Positions 43,782-55,245 of a stretch of DNA of 64,000 bases are shown here, piece by piece (the first letter of the stretch is position 1; each line of letters opens with the position of its first letter). Source of the stretch: Zizania palustris (Eukaryota; Streptophyta; Magnoliopsida; Poales; Poaceae); contig JAAALK010000080.1 in the NCBI GenBank assembly GCA_019279435.1, positions 86,960,328-87,024,327 on the forward strand. Direction: 5' to 3'. The notes under the pieces are model-generated. The model was not told the DNA's origin, searched no databases, and saw nothing but the letters and a program-made list of their open reading frames with translations. Both the position numbers and the translations under genes were made by a program.

Positions 43782-45429
43782 GAAGTACCCAGAAAATGAC
43801 AAGTACCAGAGGTACTTTTCCTATCAATCCTACACCCAGCAAAGTCCGCATCGAAATAACCTCGAAGACACAAAGAGGAAGACGCAGAATACCAAATGCC
43901 AAATTCGAGGGTATGTTTGAGACACCTGAGAATGCGCTTTACCGCTTGGCGGAGCGAAGCTCGTGGTGAAGCCTGAAAACGAGCGCACAGACACTGCGAA
44001 GTGTATGTCCAGCCTCGTAGCAGTCAAGTAGAGGAGGGAGCCATCATGCTTCGGAACTCCTTCTGATCTACGACTTCTCCACCTTCGTTAGGATCCAATG
44101 CTACAGATGTAGCCATTGGAGTGGCGAGTGGCTTCGCATCAGACATGTCGAATTTCTTGAGCAGGTCCTTGGTGTACTTCGTCTAGTGGATGAAAGTACC
44201 TTGTTTGCTTTGCTTGATTTGCAAACCAAGGAAAAAAGTGAGTTCGCCCATCATGGACATCTCGAACTCCCTACTCATGGCATCAATGATCTGCTCTGGA
44301 GGATGCATCCTTTGAACATGGTGTGGAGCCTCGCGGCGAGATGCAGTCTCCCCTCAACTTGTGTGTTGGAGTGGTCCAAGATGACCGATGTCGAGGTAGT
44401 CGCTTCGGGACATTGTGCCGAAGTGGTCGAAGCGGGGTCGGCTTCGGGGGTCGATGTCGAGGGTAGTAGGGGTTCATCCTCGAAATCTCCGTGATCTTCT
44501 TCTTCAAAGATGGTCTGCTCCATGTCGTGTTCATTTGCCTGTTCAAAGGTAGAACTAACAGAGGGGGTTGATTCATCAAAAGTCACATCACATAACTCGA
44601 TGACAGTGTTAGTTTCCAAATTATAAACACGATAAGAATGACCATGTGTAGTGTAACCCAAAAAGATCCCGTCAGAAGAACGCGACTCAAATTTGTCCAA
44701 ATTACCACGTTTTAGGATAAAGCAACGACAGCCAAAAACTCGAAGATGAGTAAACTTGGGCTGTCTCCCAAAACGTAGCTCATAAGATGTCAAGTTCAAA
44801 ATTGAGCGCAAGAAGATTCGGTTTGAGATGTAACATGCAGTATTCATGGCCTCAGCCAAGAATTTTCTAGGAGTCCTGTGCTCATCGAGCATCATCCTAG
44901 CCATCTCAACCAAAGTGCGGTTGTTCCTCTCAACAACACCGTTCTGTTGAGGAACCCGCGGAGCAGAGAATTGATGTTCTATGCCATGCTCCATGCAAAA
45001 GTCAACAAAGAGACTGTTCTTGAACTCAGTGCCATTATCACTTCGAATGAATTTCAATGCACCAGGGAGTTCAGTGAAAAGTCTCAAAGCCAAGCTCCGA
45101 AAGTGTGAAAACAGTTCATCCTTGCTGGCAAGAAAGAAGACCCAAGAGTAGCGAGAGAAATCGTCGGCAATGACTAGCACATACCACTTGCCGCCTAAAG
45201 AACTAACCCGAGAAGGACCTACAGTGTCCATGTGGAGAAGTTCTCCGGGTTGTTCAGTCATCACTGTGGTGACTAGCGAATGCGAAGCGGCAATCATCTT
45301 TCCATGATGACAAGGAGCGCAAACTGAATTCTTCTCAAACTTGAGCTTGGGCAATCCTCGGATTAGACCTAGGGCACTAAGGCGAGCGAGCAACTCAAAG
45401 CTCATATGCCCTAGTCTCCTATGCCACTT
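43782..45429 (-). pseudogene. pol: Unit C Pol, integrase to RT remnant (right of Gypsy G2)
   Basis: 45405-44275 is open: pre-integrase C-x2-C region, integrase core with D-T-V-G-P, S-D-N-G-T-E-F and V-V-E-R-N-N, and the acidic linker. It retains the bases lost in unit A, so the frame is intact across G-H-S-Y-R-V-Y-N-L. Near 44281 the linker jumps straight to the S-R-E-F-E-M-S-M-M segment, deleting about 700 bp with the RT catalytic Y-V-D-D. The rest to 43782 has stops. On the right it fuses at 45429/45430 to the inside of LTR4, at a shared CAAAG, deleting gag and the protease. Confidence 0.85.
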
Positions 45430-46813
45430 TCAAAGTGTTGATGTGACCTAGCCAGCCTCCACTATTTATAGGCACTATTCAGCCCTGTGAATAGACTACT
45501 TTACCCCTAGGGTTTACACTGTTTCTGTCTCATCAGAACAGGGGGGGTACAACTGGTAGTCTACTTTATTTGGAGGCTTCTTTTGTCTGCTTCGCAGAGG
45601 GGACAACACCAGCTTTTGTAGAGCAGACGCTGTCAGCCTTTGCAGTTTTGGACCCTTCTGAAGCCCCCCTTCGCACTCGAGGGGTGCGGTAGCTTCGGTG
45701 AGAAGCCTTGAGCCTGAAGGCCTTCACTTCACCGAAGTCAACCTTCGATACAATGACGGTTTTGAGCTAAAGCCATCAAAGCCCTTGGGCCTTCGCACCA
45801 ACACCTTCGAAGTGGACCACCACGGCTTCGCAGCTTCTCCCAGCTCGAACTCCGTCAGTCCGTGTACCGAAGCCATGCATGGTCAAAGTACCTCAAGTCA
45901 GCCTCACTCTGGAGCCCCACCTTCAGAGACTGCCTCACTTCCGAAACCATCTTTACTTCGAAGCCAGCCTCACTCCGAAGCCCAACATTCGGAGTACCGC
46001 CCTTCGAAGTCCGTCCTTCATCCAAGGCCTCGGCATGAAGCATTCCATGAGCACTTCGTCGTAGTGTCTCTCCCCGAGCACACTCGACGATCCTCACCCG
46101 GACCATGCCTTCGATGCACCTCGACATCTGAGACCTTTGTCGGGTATACCTTCGAGTGCCTCCCTCCGGAGCACACTTCGAACGCCTTGCCTCATTGATG
46201 AGGACTTTGTCCACCATACTTCGAAGTCACTCCATTCGGAGTACCCTTCGAAGTGCCTCGCCTCGAAGGACTTCGTCTCGGAGTACCTTCACCCGGAGCC
46301 ACACTCCACACTTACTGCCTTCTCCTGGCGCACCTCGACCCGAGGTCCGACCTCAACCCCTTCGCAGCCTTCGTGATGAAGCTCCCTGCTCCCCTGGCAT
46401 CAAGCCTCCCGCTTGACCCAGGTTCACTTGCTACGAACCGTCCGTCACCTCCAAAGTCACCTGCGCACCACAGACAAACAGACAAGTGTATCTAGTACCC
46501 CGAAGACCTCTCCTGGTAAACAACCTTCGACACACACTCCGGTGTACCGCCCAAAGTACCGAGACCATCGGTACGATCAAGTCATCATGTACTGTCGGAC
46601 CCCTCTGACAGGCACACTCCGCTGCAACAGCTATAGCAAACAGACCCACCGAACCCTTCGGTGAAACAACCTCCGAACACCTTCAGAGAACCAACCTCCG
46701 AACCCCTTCAGAGGGACCAACCTCCGAACCCCTTTGGAGGGATCCCTTCAAATCAGAGGATAAAATCTGTCAATCAGTCATCACAGACTCCGAAACCAAC
46801 CCTTGGTTTCTCA
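45430..46813 (-). repeat. Family B LTR4 (truncated, 1384 bp)
   Basis: Joins unit C pol at CAAAGTGTTGATG, which matches LTR1 near 18196, so the 3' part of the LTR, the PBS and gag are lost. A minus-strand TATA is at 45462-45470. Ends GGTTTCTCA at 46813. Closer to LTR1 than to LTR2 or LTR3. Confidence 0.88.
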
Positions 46814-46818
46814 TTCTT
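46814..46818. repeat. Right target-site duplication (TTCTT) of the family B array
   Basis: Five bases directly after the LTR4 end, identical to 17372-17376. Confidence 0.85.
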
Positions 46819-47362
46819 TATCTCCTAATTTTTAGTTAGATTAAATTTGTTAGCTATTTTGTAGTTAAGTTTATCTGCTAGATTTAATTAGTGTTAGCAT
46901 ATTATTTATTTAAGTTTTATTTTGTTCGTATAAAAATAAAAAAATATTATTATTTGTCGCAGTAATATATTTATTCTAGATTTTCGCGCAATTTTTTCAG
47001 TTTATTTCTCATTAATTTCTGGATGATCCATGTTTCATTAGATTGATTTGTATTTTATTTTTAGACTGCAATCTGAATTATTATTGATTTATTTAGGTAT
47101 TTTTCCTAGGCCATTAAATATTACTAGCATTCATTTTTATTCACTACAGTTATTTTATTTAGTTTAGTTTATTATATTTTTGAATATCATTTTAATTAGG
47201 ACACCAGTCATTTTTAGGCTAAACAATTTTAGCTCCTGTAATTTGCTTTGCTACTGTTATTTGGTTGTTGAGGTGCTTTGGGTGTTAGGATTAGGTCGTT
47301 GATTTAGAAGAATTTTTTAGGCGCCCATTCACCCCCCTCTAGTCGCTACTTTCGGTCCTACA
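46819..47362 (+). repeat. P2 5' LTR, right part
   Basis: Continuation of the LTR broken at 17376. Ends in the conserved string of the P1 LTR end (GGCGCCCATTCACCCCCCTC, then TTTCGGTCCTACA). AT-rich in its first 450 bp. Confidence 0.85.
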
Positions 47363-47364
47363 AG

Positions 47365-47380
47365 TGGTATCAGAGCAAGG
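47365..47380 (+). promoter_or_regulatory. P2 primer-binding site
   Basis: TGGTATCAGAGCAAGG two bases after the LTR; initiator tRNA-Met primer. Confidence 0.9.
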
Positions 47381-47429
47381 CTAGGGTTTTTCCCATACCT
47401 TAACTAGTTCTAAACCCAGATAGTGATCA

Positions 47430-50195
47430 TGAAGTCTTCTAGTAAAATCCCGTCCCTTGAAGCTTTTGGCTACACGTATTGGAAGAGTCACACGCGAGCC
47501 TATCTTATGAGCTAGAGCTCGGACATTTGGGATATTTGTGTTCATCCTACTTTCACCATAGTGCCTATTGCTGAGGGTACTTCTGCTGATATAATTGCTC
47601 AGCATCAAGACAATAGTAAAGTGGTGAACATTTTATTCTCTGGTCTAGGTCCTAGTGAGTTTGAGCGTGTTAGCCATCTCACCACTGCTCGAGAGATCTG
47701 GGCTACCCTCCGGGCACACCATGAGGGGAAAGCTCAGGTCAAGGCTAGGCTCTATCAGACCTACCGCGCGTGAGTATGAAAATTTCTCAAAGAAGCCGAG
47801 TGAGACTGTTAAGGCTTTGTTTGGTCGTTTTCAATCGATCATTAACAAGCTTCGGGTCAACAAGGCCGAGCGTGATCAGCTGGTCCCAGATCAGGAACAG
47901 GTGCTCAAGGTTCTTCATACCTTGGACCCTAAGATCTGGGAGATCAAGGTTTCTTCTATTGTTGAGAGCGCTTCGTACGATACCTTGACTGTCGCAGAGC
48001 TTTTTAGTAAGCTCAAGGCCTTAGAGGTCGATATCCAGTTGAGATCAAATCTCACTGGTTATAGCTCAAAGACTCTGGCACTTGTGACACCGTCTGCTAA
48101 TCCTACTGCTTTGAGTTGTACTGCCTTTTCCTTGATGTCTATCTCCGAGGAACAGCTTGATTCGCTAGGATATGATGATTTGTGTTTGTTTAACAACCGG
48201 GTGTGACGTGTATATGATAAATGAATGGTTAAAAGACACGCACAAAGTCTGGATGCTTTGAGTGTGGTGATCCAGGTCATTTCATCGCCGACTGCCCCAA
48301 GCAGAAGAGCTACAAGAAAGGAACAGGCGACAACTCCTACAACTCCGGCAAGTACGACAATTCCACTTCCACAAAGGGCAAGCCCGAGACAAGATTCTTT
48401 CGAAAGGCTCTAAAGGACTACATGCGTGAGAACAAGAAGCGAGACTAGGCCTTCTTCATCGAGATGGAGAAAAGCTACTCCAAGATATCTTCGTCTTACT
48501 CCTCATCTTCAAGTTCAAGTGAAGAAGAGATCGTGATCAGGAAGGGAAAGGATAGGGACGATCCAGCGGGCCTCTGCTTCATGGCCGTAGGGGACAAGAT
48601 GAAGAGTCACTCGCATCACAGCCAAAGACCCCGCAAGAGCTTCTGTTCAATGGATCTTGGGGATAAGGAAGAAAAGGACTCCTCCGATGACTCCGACGAC
48701 GACGACGATGAAAAGGTATCCTCCTATGAACAAGGAGTTGTTAATTTACTAGAACAGAATCATCAGGAGTTGAAGTATCGGGAGAAACTGCTTAGAGGGG
48801 CTAAGAAGAGGATAGATGAGCTTGAGAGTGAGCTTGCCATGGTGAATGGCAAGATTGAGAGTCTGTCGTATTCCCCTTGCTTGGGTGATAGTAGTGAGTG
48901 CCCTAACTGTGAGGTGTTGTTGTGTGACCTAACGACTCTTAAGTCCAGGTACATAGAGAGAGTAGATGAGAGAGACACTATGGCCACTGAGCTTGAAAGC
49001 GCTCAGCTGGAGCTTAAAAATGCTCATGCCACTGTCGTCGTATATGTGTAGACTGCCCATCCCATTTAGCTAGTATAGCTAAGCTGAGAGCCAAGAGTGA
49101 TGAGCAGGTGGACGAGTTAGCTGGAGTGAGAGCTGAGCTGGAGCAGACTAAGCTAGAGCTTGAGACCTTGTCAGTTCCACCCACTGTTTGTGAGAACTGC
49201 TTGTCCATGAGAATGGAGTTGATCAAGCTAAAAGCTGAGAAGTCTGTCGAAGTTGATAGAGAGTGTGAGATCTGCTTATCTCAGGTGGAGGTGTTAGCTT
49301 CCTTGAGAGAGGAGCTAGCTGATGTTCAGAATGAGAACTTTTACCTCCATCAGATCCTGAGTTGGATTAGTGCCAGAGAGCCATAGCTTGGCATGATGAT
49401 CTAGCAGTTCAAGAGACAGGATGGGTTTGGGGTAGGTTACACCTATACCAAGGCTGATTTTGAGAGTGCCATTAGCCGAGCAATGGAGTGGAGTAAGATG
49501 ACTCCCGAATAGAGATATCCCAAGACTCACTCCACTGAGTCCTTTAAGGAGAGTAACCCCAAGGATAGAGTGTTCCAAGAACAACCTAAAGCTCCACCTA
49601 AGAAGCAAATCTGGATTCCAAAGCCTAAACTTCTCCACACTTCTCTTGATTCCTTACCTGCACCCTCTCACACCAAAGATAGTACACCCAACACCACAAA
49701 GCCTAAGAATCCCAAGCCTAAGAATTCCAAGCCTCAACCACGTCCCAAGAAGCCTACCTATCACTATGAGTTTTGTTAGAGAGACGGACATCTTGAGGAG
49801 TTTTGCTTCAGGAGGAAGCGGGTTGAGAAAGCAGAGAGAGCTCGAGGTGGGTAGGAGCAGTTCTACCAGCAGGGTGGTAGATAGAGAGTTCCTCCACGTA
49901 GAGAGAGGCTAGAGGCTAGGCCACGTCGTGTAGGTGGTGGTAGAGGAGATGGTTTTCATGACCGTGCTCCGGAGGGTGGTTTTCGTTCCGGCAGAGTTCC
50001 ATATCGTTATGGATACAGTTTTGGACCTCGTGGCTGTGATTTTAGGTAGAACAGAGGACCGCGCTTTGAGCCACGTTTTGGTCCAGACTCATATGATTCC
50101 TTCTGCTTTCCTACTTATGAGCAGATGGCTCGACACTGGTTTAGCACCTTTGCTAAACCTGGCGTTGGACCGTTTGCTCCCACTCATGACCATTG
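47430..50195 (+). pseudogene. gag: P2 Gag, heavily degraded
   Basis: Begins near ATG 47430 with a Copia Gag opening and aligns to P1 Gag over its visible length. Readable blocks: 47561-47773, 47655-48206 (a frame change lies between them near 47760), a CCHC knuckle about 48258-48300, a poly-Ser linker (48464 onward), a coiled coil to 49051 and 49108-49386, a Lys/Pro stretch 49570-49779 and an Arg-rich end. Stops and indels are scattered throughout. The terminal TGA at 50194-50196 lies at the same place as in P1, before a pol that is in another frame. Confidence 0.85.
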
Positions 50196-53100
50196 ATCTT
50201 GCAGGATCAAGGACTGGAGGATGTGTGGATCATGGATTCAGGATGTTCTCGCCACATGACGGGACACCGAAGATGGTTCTCTAGCCTCTCTCCCCCGAGC
50301 TCCAAGGAATACATCACTTTTGGGAACAGTGGTCAAGGGAAGGTACAAGGTATTGGGTCGATTCTCATCTCTGATTATTTCTCTTTGAAGAATGTTGCTT
50401 TAGTTGGAAATCTGAATTTTAATCTAATTTCTGTTTCGCAACTTCTTGAGGATGGTTTAGAGGTTCGCTTTAAGAAGGGCATGTCTTCTGTTGTTGATTC
50501 TAGAGGATCTTTAGTCTGTCGGATCTTACCTTTCGGTAAGGTTTTGCGTATTGATTTCTCTAGTTCTTCTGGCCCTTCTCGCTGTCTGATGGCCGGATCC
50601 TCTTCTGAGCTCTGGAAGTGGCATAGAAGGTTAGGCCATTTGAGCTTTGATCTGCTTGTCAGATTGAGTTTTATGGACCTTATCCGAGGATTGCCCAAGC
50701 TTAAGATGGAGAAGGATCTAGTTTGCCATCCCCGTCGTCATGGGAAAATGGTTGCCGCTTCTCACGCACCTGTGACTCAGGTGATGACTTCGTACCCGGG
50801 AGAGTTGTTGCACATGGATACAGTAGGTCCAGCTCGAGTACGCTCAGTCGGTGGGAAGTTGTACGCCCTTGTGATAGTTGACGATTTTTCTCGATTCTCG
50901 TGGGTTTACATTCTAGAGTCTAAGGATGAGACTTTTCAGTATGTTCATGACCTGATTTTGAAGTTGAAGAACGAGAACAATGGTCTGATGCGAGCAATTT
51001 GTTCGGACAATGGCTCTAAGTTTAAGAACTCTAAGTTCATCAGTTTCTGTAGTGATCAGGGTCTTGATCATTAGTTCTTTGCCCCTTACACTCCCCCACA
51101 GAACGGTGTTGTGGAACAAAATAACCGCACGCTTGTCGATATAGGCCAGGATGATGCTTGATTAGCATAGGACTCCTAGGCATTTTTGGGTTGAATCAAT
51201 GAACACAGCTTGCTATGTAGCCAACCGCATTTTTCTTAGAGATTACTTAGGTAAGATGTCACCTGCGAGCTTTTGGATGCAAGTGCTTTGTGCTTAAGAA
51301 GGGAGGGCATTTGGACAAGTTTGAGTCTCGTTGCTAGGATGGAGTCTTTCTTGGTTATGCTTTGCATTCTAGAGGCTTTCGTGTTTGGAACATAGACTCT
51401 CAGCTGCTTGTCGAGACTTGTAAGGTTTCTTTTGATGAGTCCATGCCTTCGCTGACTCCTTCTTTTGAGCTTTTTGGAGATGATGAGCTTGGAGAGTCCA
51501 TCTTCGAGGAAGATGATGACACTCCTGCTAATGATGAGGGTGGGCCCTCTGCACCGTCTGCAGACCCCACACCTTCTGAGACTTTGACTGAGGATGAGGA
51601 CGGACCTCTGATCACTCCTTTTACTTCGATCAAGTCTCCTCAGCCGAGTCCAGAGGTGCTAGGTGTTGACTTCAGTGAGATGACTTCTCAGCCGAGTCCA
51701 AAGGAGCCAGTTGCTGACTCCGGTGAGGTGACTTCAGATCACCTAGGATCCCGAGCAGTTCAGCGTGATCACCCATCAGAGCTCATCATCGGTGATCTTA
51801 CTGAGAGATACTTACATTCTTCAGTTGGTTCTCTTGCTATGTTTGCTGAGTCTGCTTTTGTTGCTACTTTTGAGCCCAGAGACGTTTCTCATGCTCTTTC
51901 TGATTCAAATTGGATAAACGCCATGCAAGAAGAGCTTGAAAATTTTGTTCGCAGTCGGGTTTGGACACTAGTTGAGCTGCCACCTGGATGCAACACCATA
52001 GGCACCAAGTGGGTGTTTAAGAACAAACAAGGTGAAGATGGAGTTGTGGTCCGCAACAAAGCTCGAGTAGTGGCACAGGGTTTTGCCAAAAAGGAGGTAT
52101 TGATTTTGAAGAGACCTTCGCCCGTGTTGCCCGTCTTGAGTCCATTCGTATTCTTTTGGTTTTTGCTGCTTCTAAAGGTTTTAAGCTTTTTCAAATGGAT
52201 GTCAAGAGTGTTTTTCTGAACGGGTATATAGAGGAGGAGGTTCATGTTAAGCAACCCCCTAGTTTTGAGAACCCTAAGTTTCCTTGACATGTTTTCAAGT
52301 TGCAGAAGGCTTTATATGGTCTGAAGCAAGCCCCCAGGGCTTGGTATGATCACCTAAAGCAGTTTTTGTTGCAGAAAGGTTTTGTGATGGGTTCTGTGAA
52401 CAAAACTCTTTTCTTGCTTAGAGATGGCTCAGACTTATTGGTTGCTTAGATTTACATGGATGATATTATTTTTGGTGGTTCTACTAATGAGCTTGTGTCC
52501 AAGTTTTCTGAGCAGATGCATAGCGAGTTTGAGATGAGTTTCAAGGGAGAACTCAAGTACTTTTTAGGGCTCCAGATCAAGCAGACCAAGGATGGCATTT
52601 TCATCCACAGGGTAAGTACACATGGGATATGCTGAAGAAGTTTGACTTTAGTGGAGAGCTTAAGCCACAGATGACCCGAATGGGTACATCTGGAGGTCTG
52701 GACAAGGACGAGAACGACGTCAAGGTAAATGAGAGAGAGTATCGAGGGATGATCAGATCGCTGCTATACTTGATTGCGACGAGACCGGACATTCAGTTTG
52801 CCATGAGTGTGTGCGCGCGTTTTCAGTCTTCCCACGCGCATCTCACCGGCAGGCTATGAAGCGTATTTTTAGATATCTTAATTACGCTCCTGATCTAGGT
52901 CTTTACTATTCTGCATCATCGTCTCTTGATTTATTCTGATTTTTAGACGCTGATTTCGGTGGGTGCCGGCTAGATCACAAGTCGACTTCTGGTACTTGCC
53001 AGCTTCTTGGTTCTTCATTTGTTTCTTGTTCTTCTCAAAAACAATCTGGAGTTGCGCTTTCTACTACTGAGGCTGAGTATGTATCTACTGCTAGCTGCTG

Positions 53101-53285
53101 CTCACAGTTGGTTTGGATAATTTCTACTTTGCGGGATTTTGGGTTGTTCTTTCCTTCCAGAGTTCCTTTGTTTTGTGATAGCACTAGTGCAATTAGTGTA
53201 GGGAAAAACCCATGTCTTCATTCAAAAACCAAACATATTGATGTGCGCTTTCACTTTCTGAGGGATCAATATGAGAAAGGGGTCA
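50196..53285 (+). pseudogene. pol: P2 Pol, heavily degraded
   Basis: 50196-51074 is open: protease D-S-G-C-S-R-H-M-T-G, the pre-integrase H-C region (one C replaced: H-P-R-R) and the integrase first D. The second catalytic block reads C-S-D-N-G-S-K-F, and TAG follows at 51072-51074. 51075-51360 has many stops and indels. 51362-52219 gives the acidic linker and RT N-terminus, then a frameshift. The Y-(V/M)-D-D region near 52450 and RNase H with A-D-F-G-G-C and H-K-S-T-S-G blocks (about 52950-53000) are recognisable but broken. Cut at 53285 by the CRM-like LTR. Confidence 0.87.
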
Positions 53286-54426
53286 TGATATGACCACGCC
53301 GACCACTCCCACCTCTACACCGACCACTTCGACCACAGCGACTCCAATACATGTTTTTGATGGACCAATTACACGCAGTCGAGCTAAGAAGCTTCAACAA
53401 GAGGTGCACGCGCTACTTTGTGAAATTCATTTTACTATTAATGAGAGTTATATACTACCTAAGTCGTGTACATTGCTAATGCTCAGGTTTACCAAGAAGG
53501 ATGACAAGAACTCACAAGGAAATGGACACATAGAAGAATCATGCTCGAACCAAGCCAGTCCTGCAGAATCGTCTCAAATAAATAATCATAACTTTTGATT
53601 TACAAAATCTATTAAGGCAAATGAGCATTTTTTGGAAAACTCTTGAAGTCTAGTTTCCAATGAATCTAACCCCGATCAATTTGAAGTTTGCATGAAGGCG
53701 TCCGACCAGTTTTAGTGCTTGCTGGTCCGAAGGTCAATAGTCTGCATGAAGTCAATGTTCTCGTATTAAAACTGCATCATTCTACCGAGTTACATGGTGC
53801 ATATTATACATGGTGTGAAAGCTTATCAAGTCACCTTTCCAAGGGATCCAACCGTTCATGAATTGAAACTTCCAAGGAGGAGTTATTGCTGAAATACCGA
53901 AGACCGCTCAGAAGACCAACAGCCACGCGGAAACTCTCCAGAAGCTGATTCGTTTTCACATAGTTCGCCTAGTCTTTTCTTTTCATGTTCGCACCTATCT
54001 TCAAGGTCTACTCCTTGTATAAATACCCCCTAGCACCATTGTAATGGTCAACTTTTGATTATTGAATATAGAACCCCTTTTTCAGCTGCGTGCTAACAAA
54101 TTCAGAGAGAGATCTCTACCCTCCTTGCTCTTGTGATTTCCTTCGCGGGATTACAGAAGCGGCGGCTTCATCCGCTCCCAATTGGTGCTCCTACTCCCTT
54201 CAAGGTCATCCTTGATTGATTGTAGGCTGTGTTGGTTGGTTCTTTGAGAGTGTGGTTGGGCGAATCCCCGATTCAGGTTGCCGGTTAAAGACGGTGGTTG
54301 GCTTCGAGTTTTATTTGCCAGGTTGCACTAGTTATCGCTGCTTGCAGCAAGTTATCCAGCTATTCTATAGCTAGTTATCTGAAGATCGATCCTACGTCGT
54401 GAAGATCGGGACTCCGTGACGCATCA
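53286..54426 (+). repeat. CRM-like LTR, first copy (1141 bp)
   Basis: TGATATGACC...GACGCATCA. TATAAATA at 54018-54025. Its first 313 bp repeat the pol C-terminal coding segment, giving an isolated open frame at 53290-53598. Confidence 0.93.
54018..54025 (+). promoter_or_regulatory. TATA box of first CRM-like LTR
   Basis: TATAAATA 732 bp from the LTR start; the same position in the second LTR (60614-60621). Confidence 0.75.
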
Positions 54427-54428
54427 TC

Positions 54429-54447
54429 TGGTATCAGAGCTGATCGG
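54429..54447 (+). promoter_or_regulatory. CRM-like primer-binding site
   Basis: TGGTATCAGAGCTGATCGG two bases after the LTR; tRNA-Met type. Confidence 0.88.
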
Positions 54448-55245
54448 TTCCCACGGTAGGATTCTTTACCCTTAGCTACATATATTTTGTTTCGTCCTAT
54501 CCACCAAAAGCCAAAAAAATATATACATATATATTGTTTAGCCCTTTGTTTCAATCTGTTATTTTAGTGAGTTCAGTTAATTTTCAGTCCATTAGAGTCT
54601 TTGTTTTAGTTGCTGATCATTTTCCGTCGTGTGTCCTTTGAGCCTCTTATATATCTGGTCATTGTGTTCAGTTCTATAAAAAAAGGTAAAAGAAAGAAAA
54701 GTTCAAAAAAAGGGAAAGTTGAAAAAAAATTGTGAAAGAAAAGTTTAAAGATCAGTTCGTTTGAGAGCACAATTGCTGAAAGTTTGTGTTTCAAGTTGTG
54801 CAACCAGATCGCTATCTTTTGTTGGTACAAAATTTTGGTTGGGTTTGATTGCAACACTTGCATCCCAATCATACTCCTTGTTTGCATCAATCTGAGATTT
54901 TCTTTGCACGTGTGTGTGATCCATTTACATCTTTAGCATTTTGAGATCAGCACTAAGCAGGGAACCTCTAGTTTGGATTGTTACTTAACTTTACAACAAC
55001 TAGAATCCAGATTGCATTCCTTGTTTATAATCCCCACCAAGCTCCACGTAAAAGCCATCATAATCGGTACTCTCTGGTCTTGTATTCGCTTAACCATCGC
55101 TCTCGGTACCACCACACATTTTGTTTCTCTGTAACCGAACTTCACTGAGCCTCGGTTGGTAAGAGAAGTGAGATTGAGAGATCCCACATATATTTTTATT
55201 CCACATATACTCTTGTTCCTTTGTTGTCACTAATTTTACAGAAAG
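54448..55245 (+). other. CRM-like leader between PBS and gag
   Basis: AT-rich, with an A-rich block about 54680-54750. No gene is seen; a 94-codon minus-strand frame here is low-complexity and judged spurious. The second copy (61044-61845) differs by a small deletion near 54515 and a 5-bp change near 55133. Confidence 0.75.

Larger units (their letters stand above)
17377..46813 (-). mobile_element. Family B Copia array: four LTRs, three internal regions, one TSD pair
   Basis: Plus-coordinate order: LTR1 (17377-19506), short internal remnant, LTR2 (20220-22238), near-complete internal region A, LTR3 (29976-31994), deleted internal region C (holding Gypsy G2), truncated LTR4 (45430-46813). LTR2 and LTR3 have a PBS on their left, and LTR1 and LTR2 have a PPT on their right. 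LTR1 resembles LTR4 and LTR2 resembles LTR3. Only the outermost ends have a matching 5-bp duplication. It is inferred to have grown from one insertion by recombination between copies. Confidence 0.85.
16178..53285 (+). mobile_element. Copia P2: degraded Sirevirus-type element, split by the family B array
   Basis: P2 comprises a split 5' LTR (16178-17376 plus 46819-47362) and internal region 47363-53285, with the same domain order as P1 and closely related protein blocks. The internal part is cut at 53285 by the CRM-like LTR, so the RNase H end, 3' region and 3' LTR are absent. Many more stops and indels than in P1 indicate an older copy. All sequence from 17377 to 46813 was inserted later. 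Confidence 0.88.

Noticed and set aside
53290..53598. Independent 102-codon gene
   Set aside because: It is the LTR copy of the pol C-terminal segment (59886-60194) without upstream coding sequence.
54606..54890. 94-codon minus-strand frame in the CRM-like leader, repeated at 61201-61485
   Set aside because: It is in the untranslated leader, dominated by Phe/Leu from an A-rich block, and duplicated only because the leader is duplicated.
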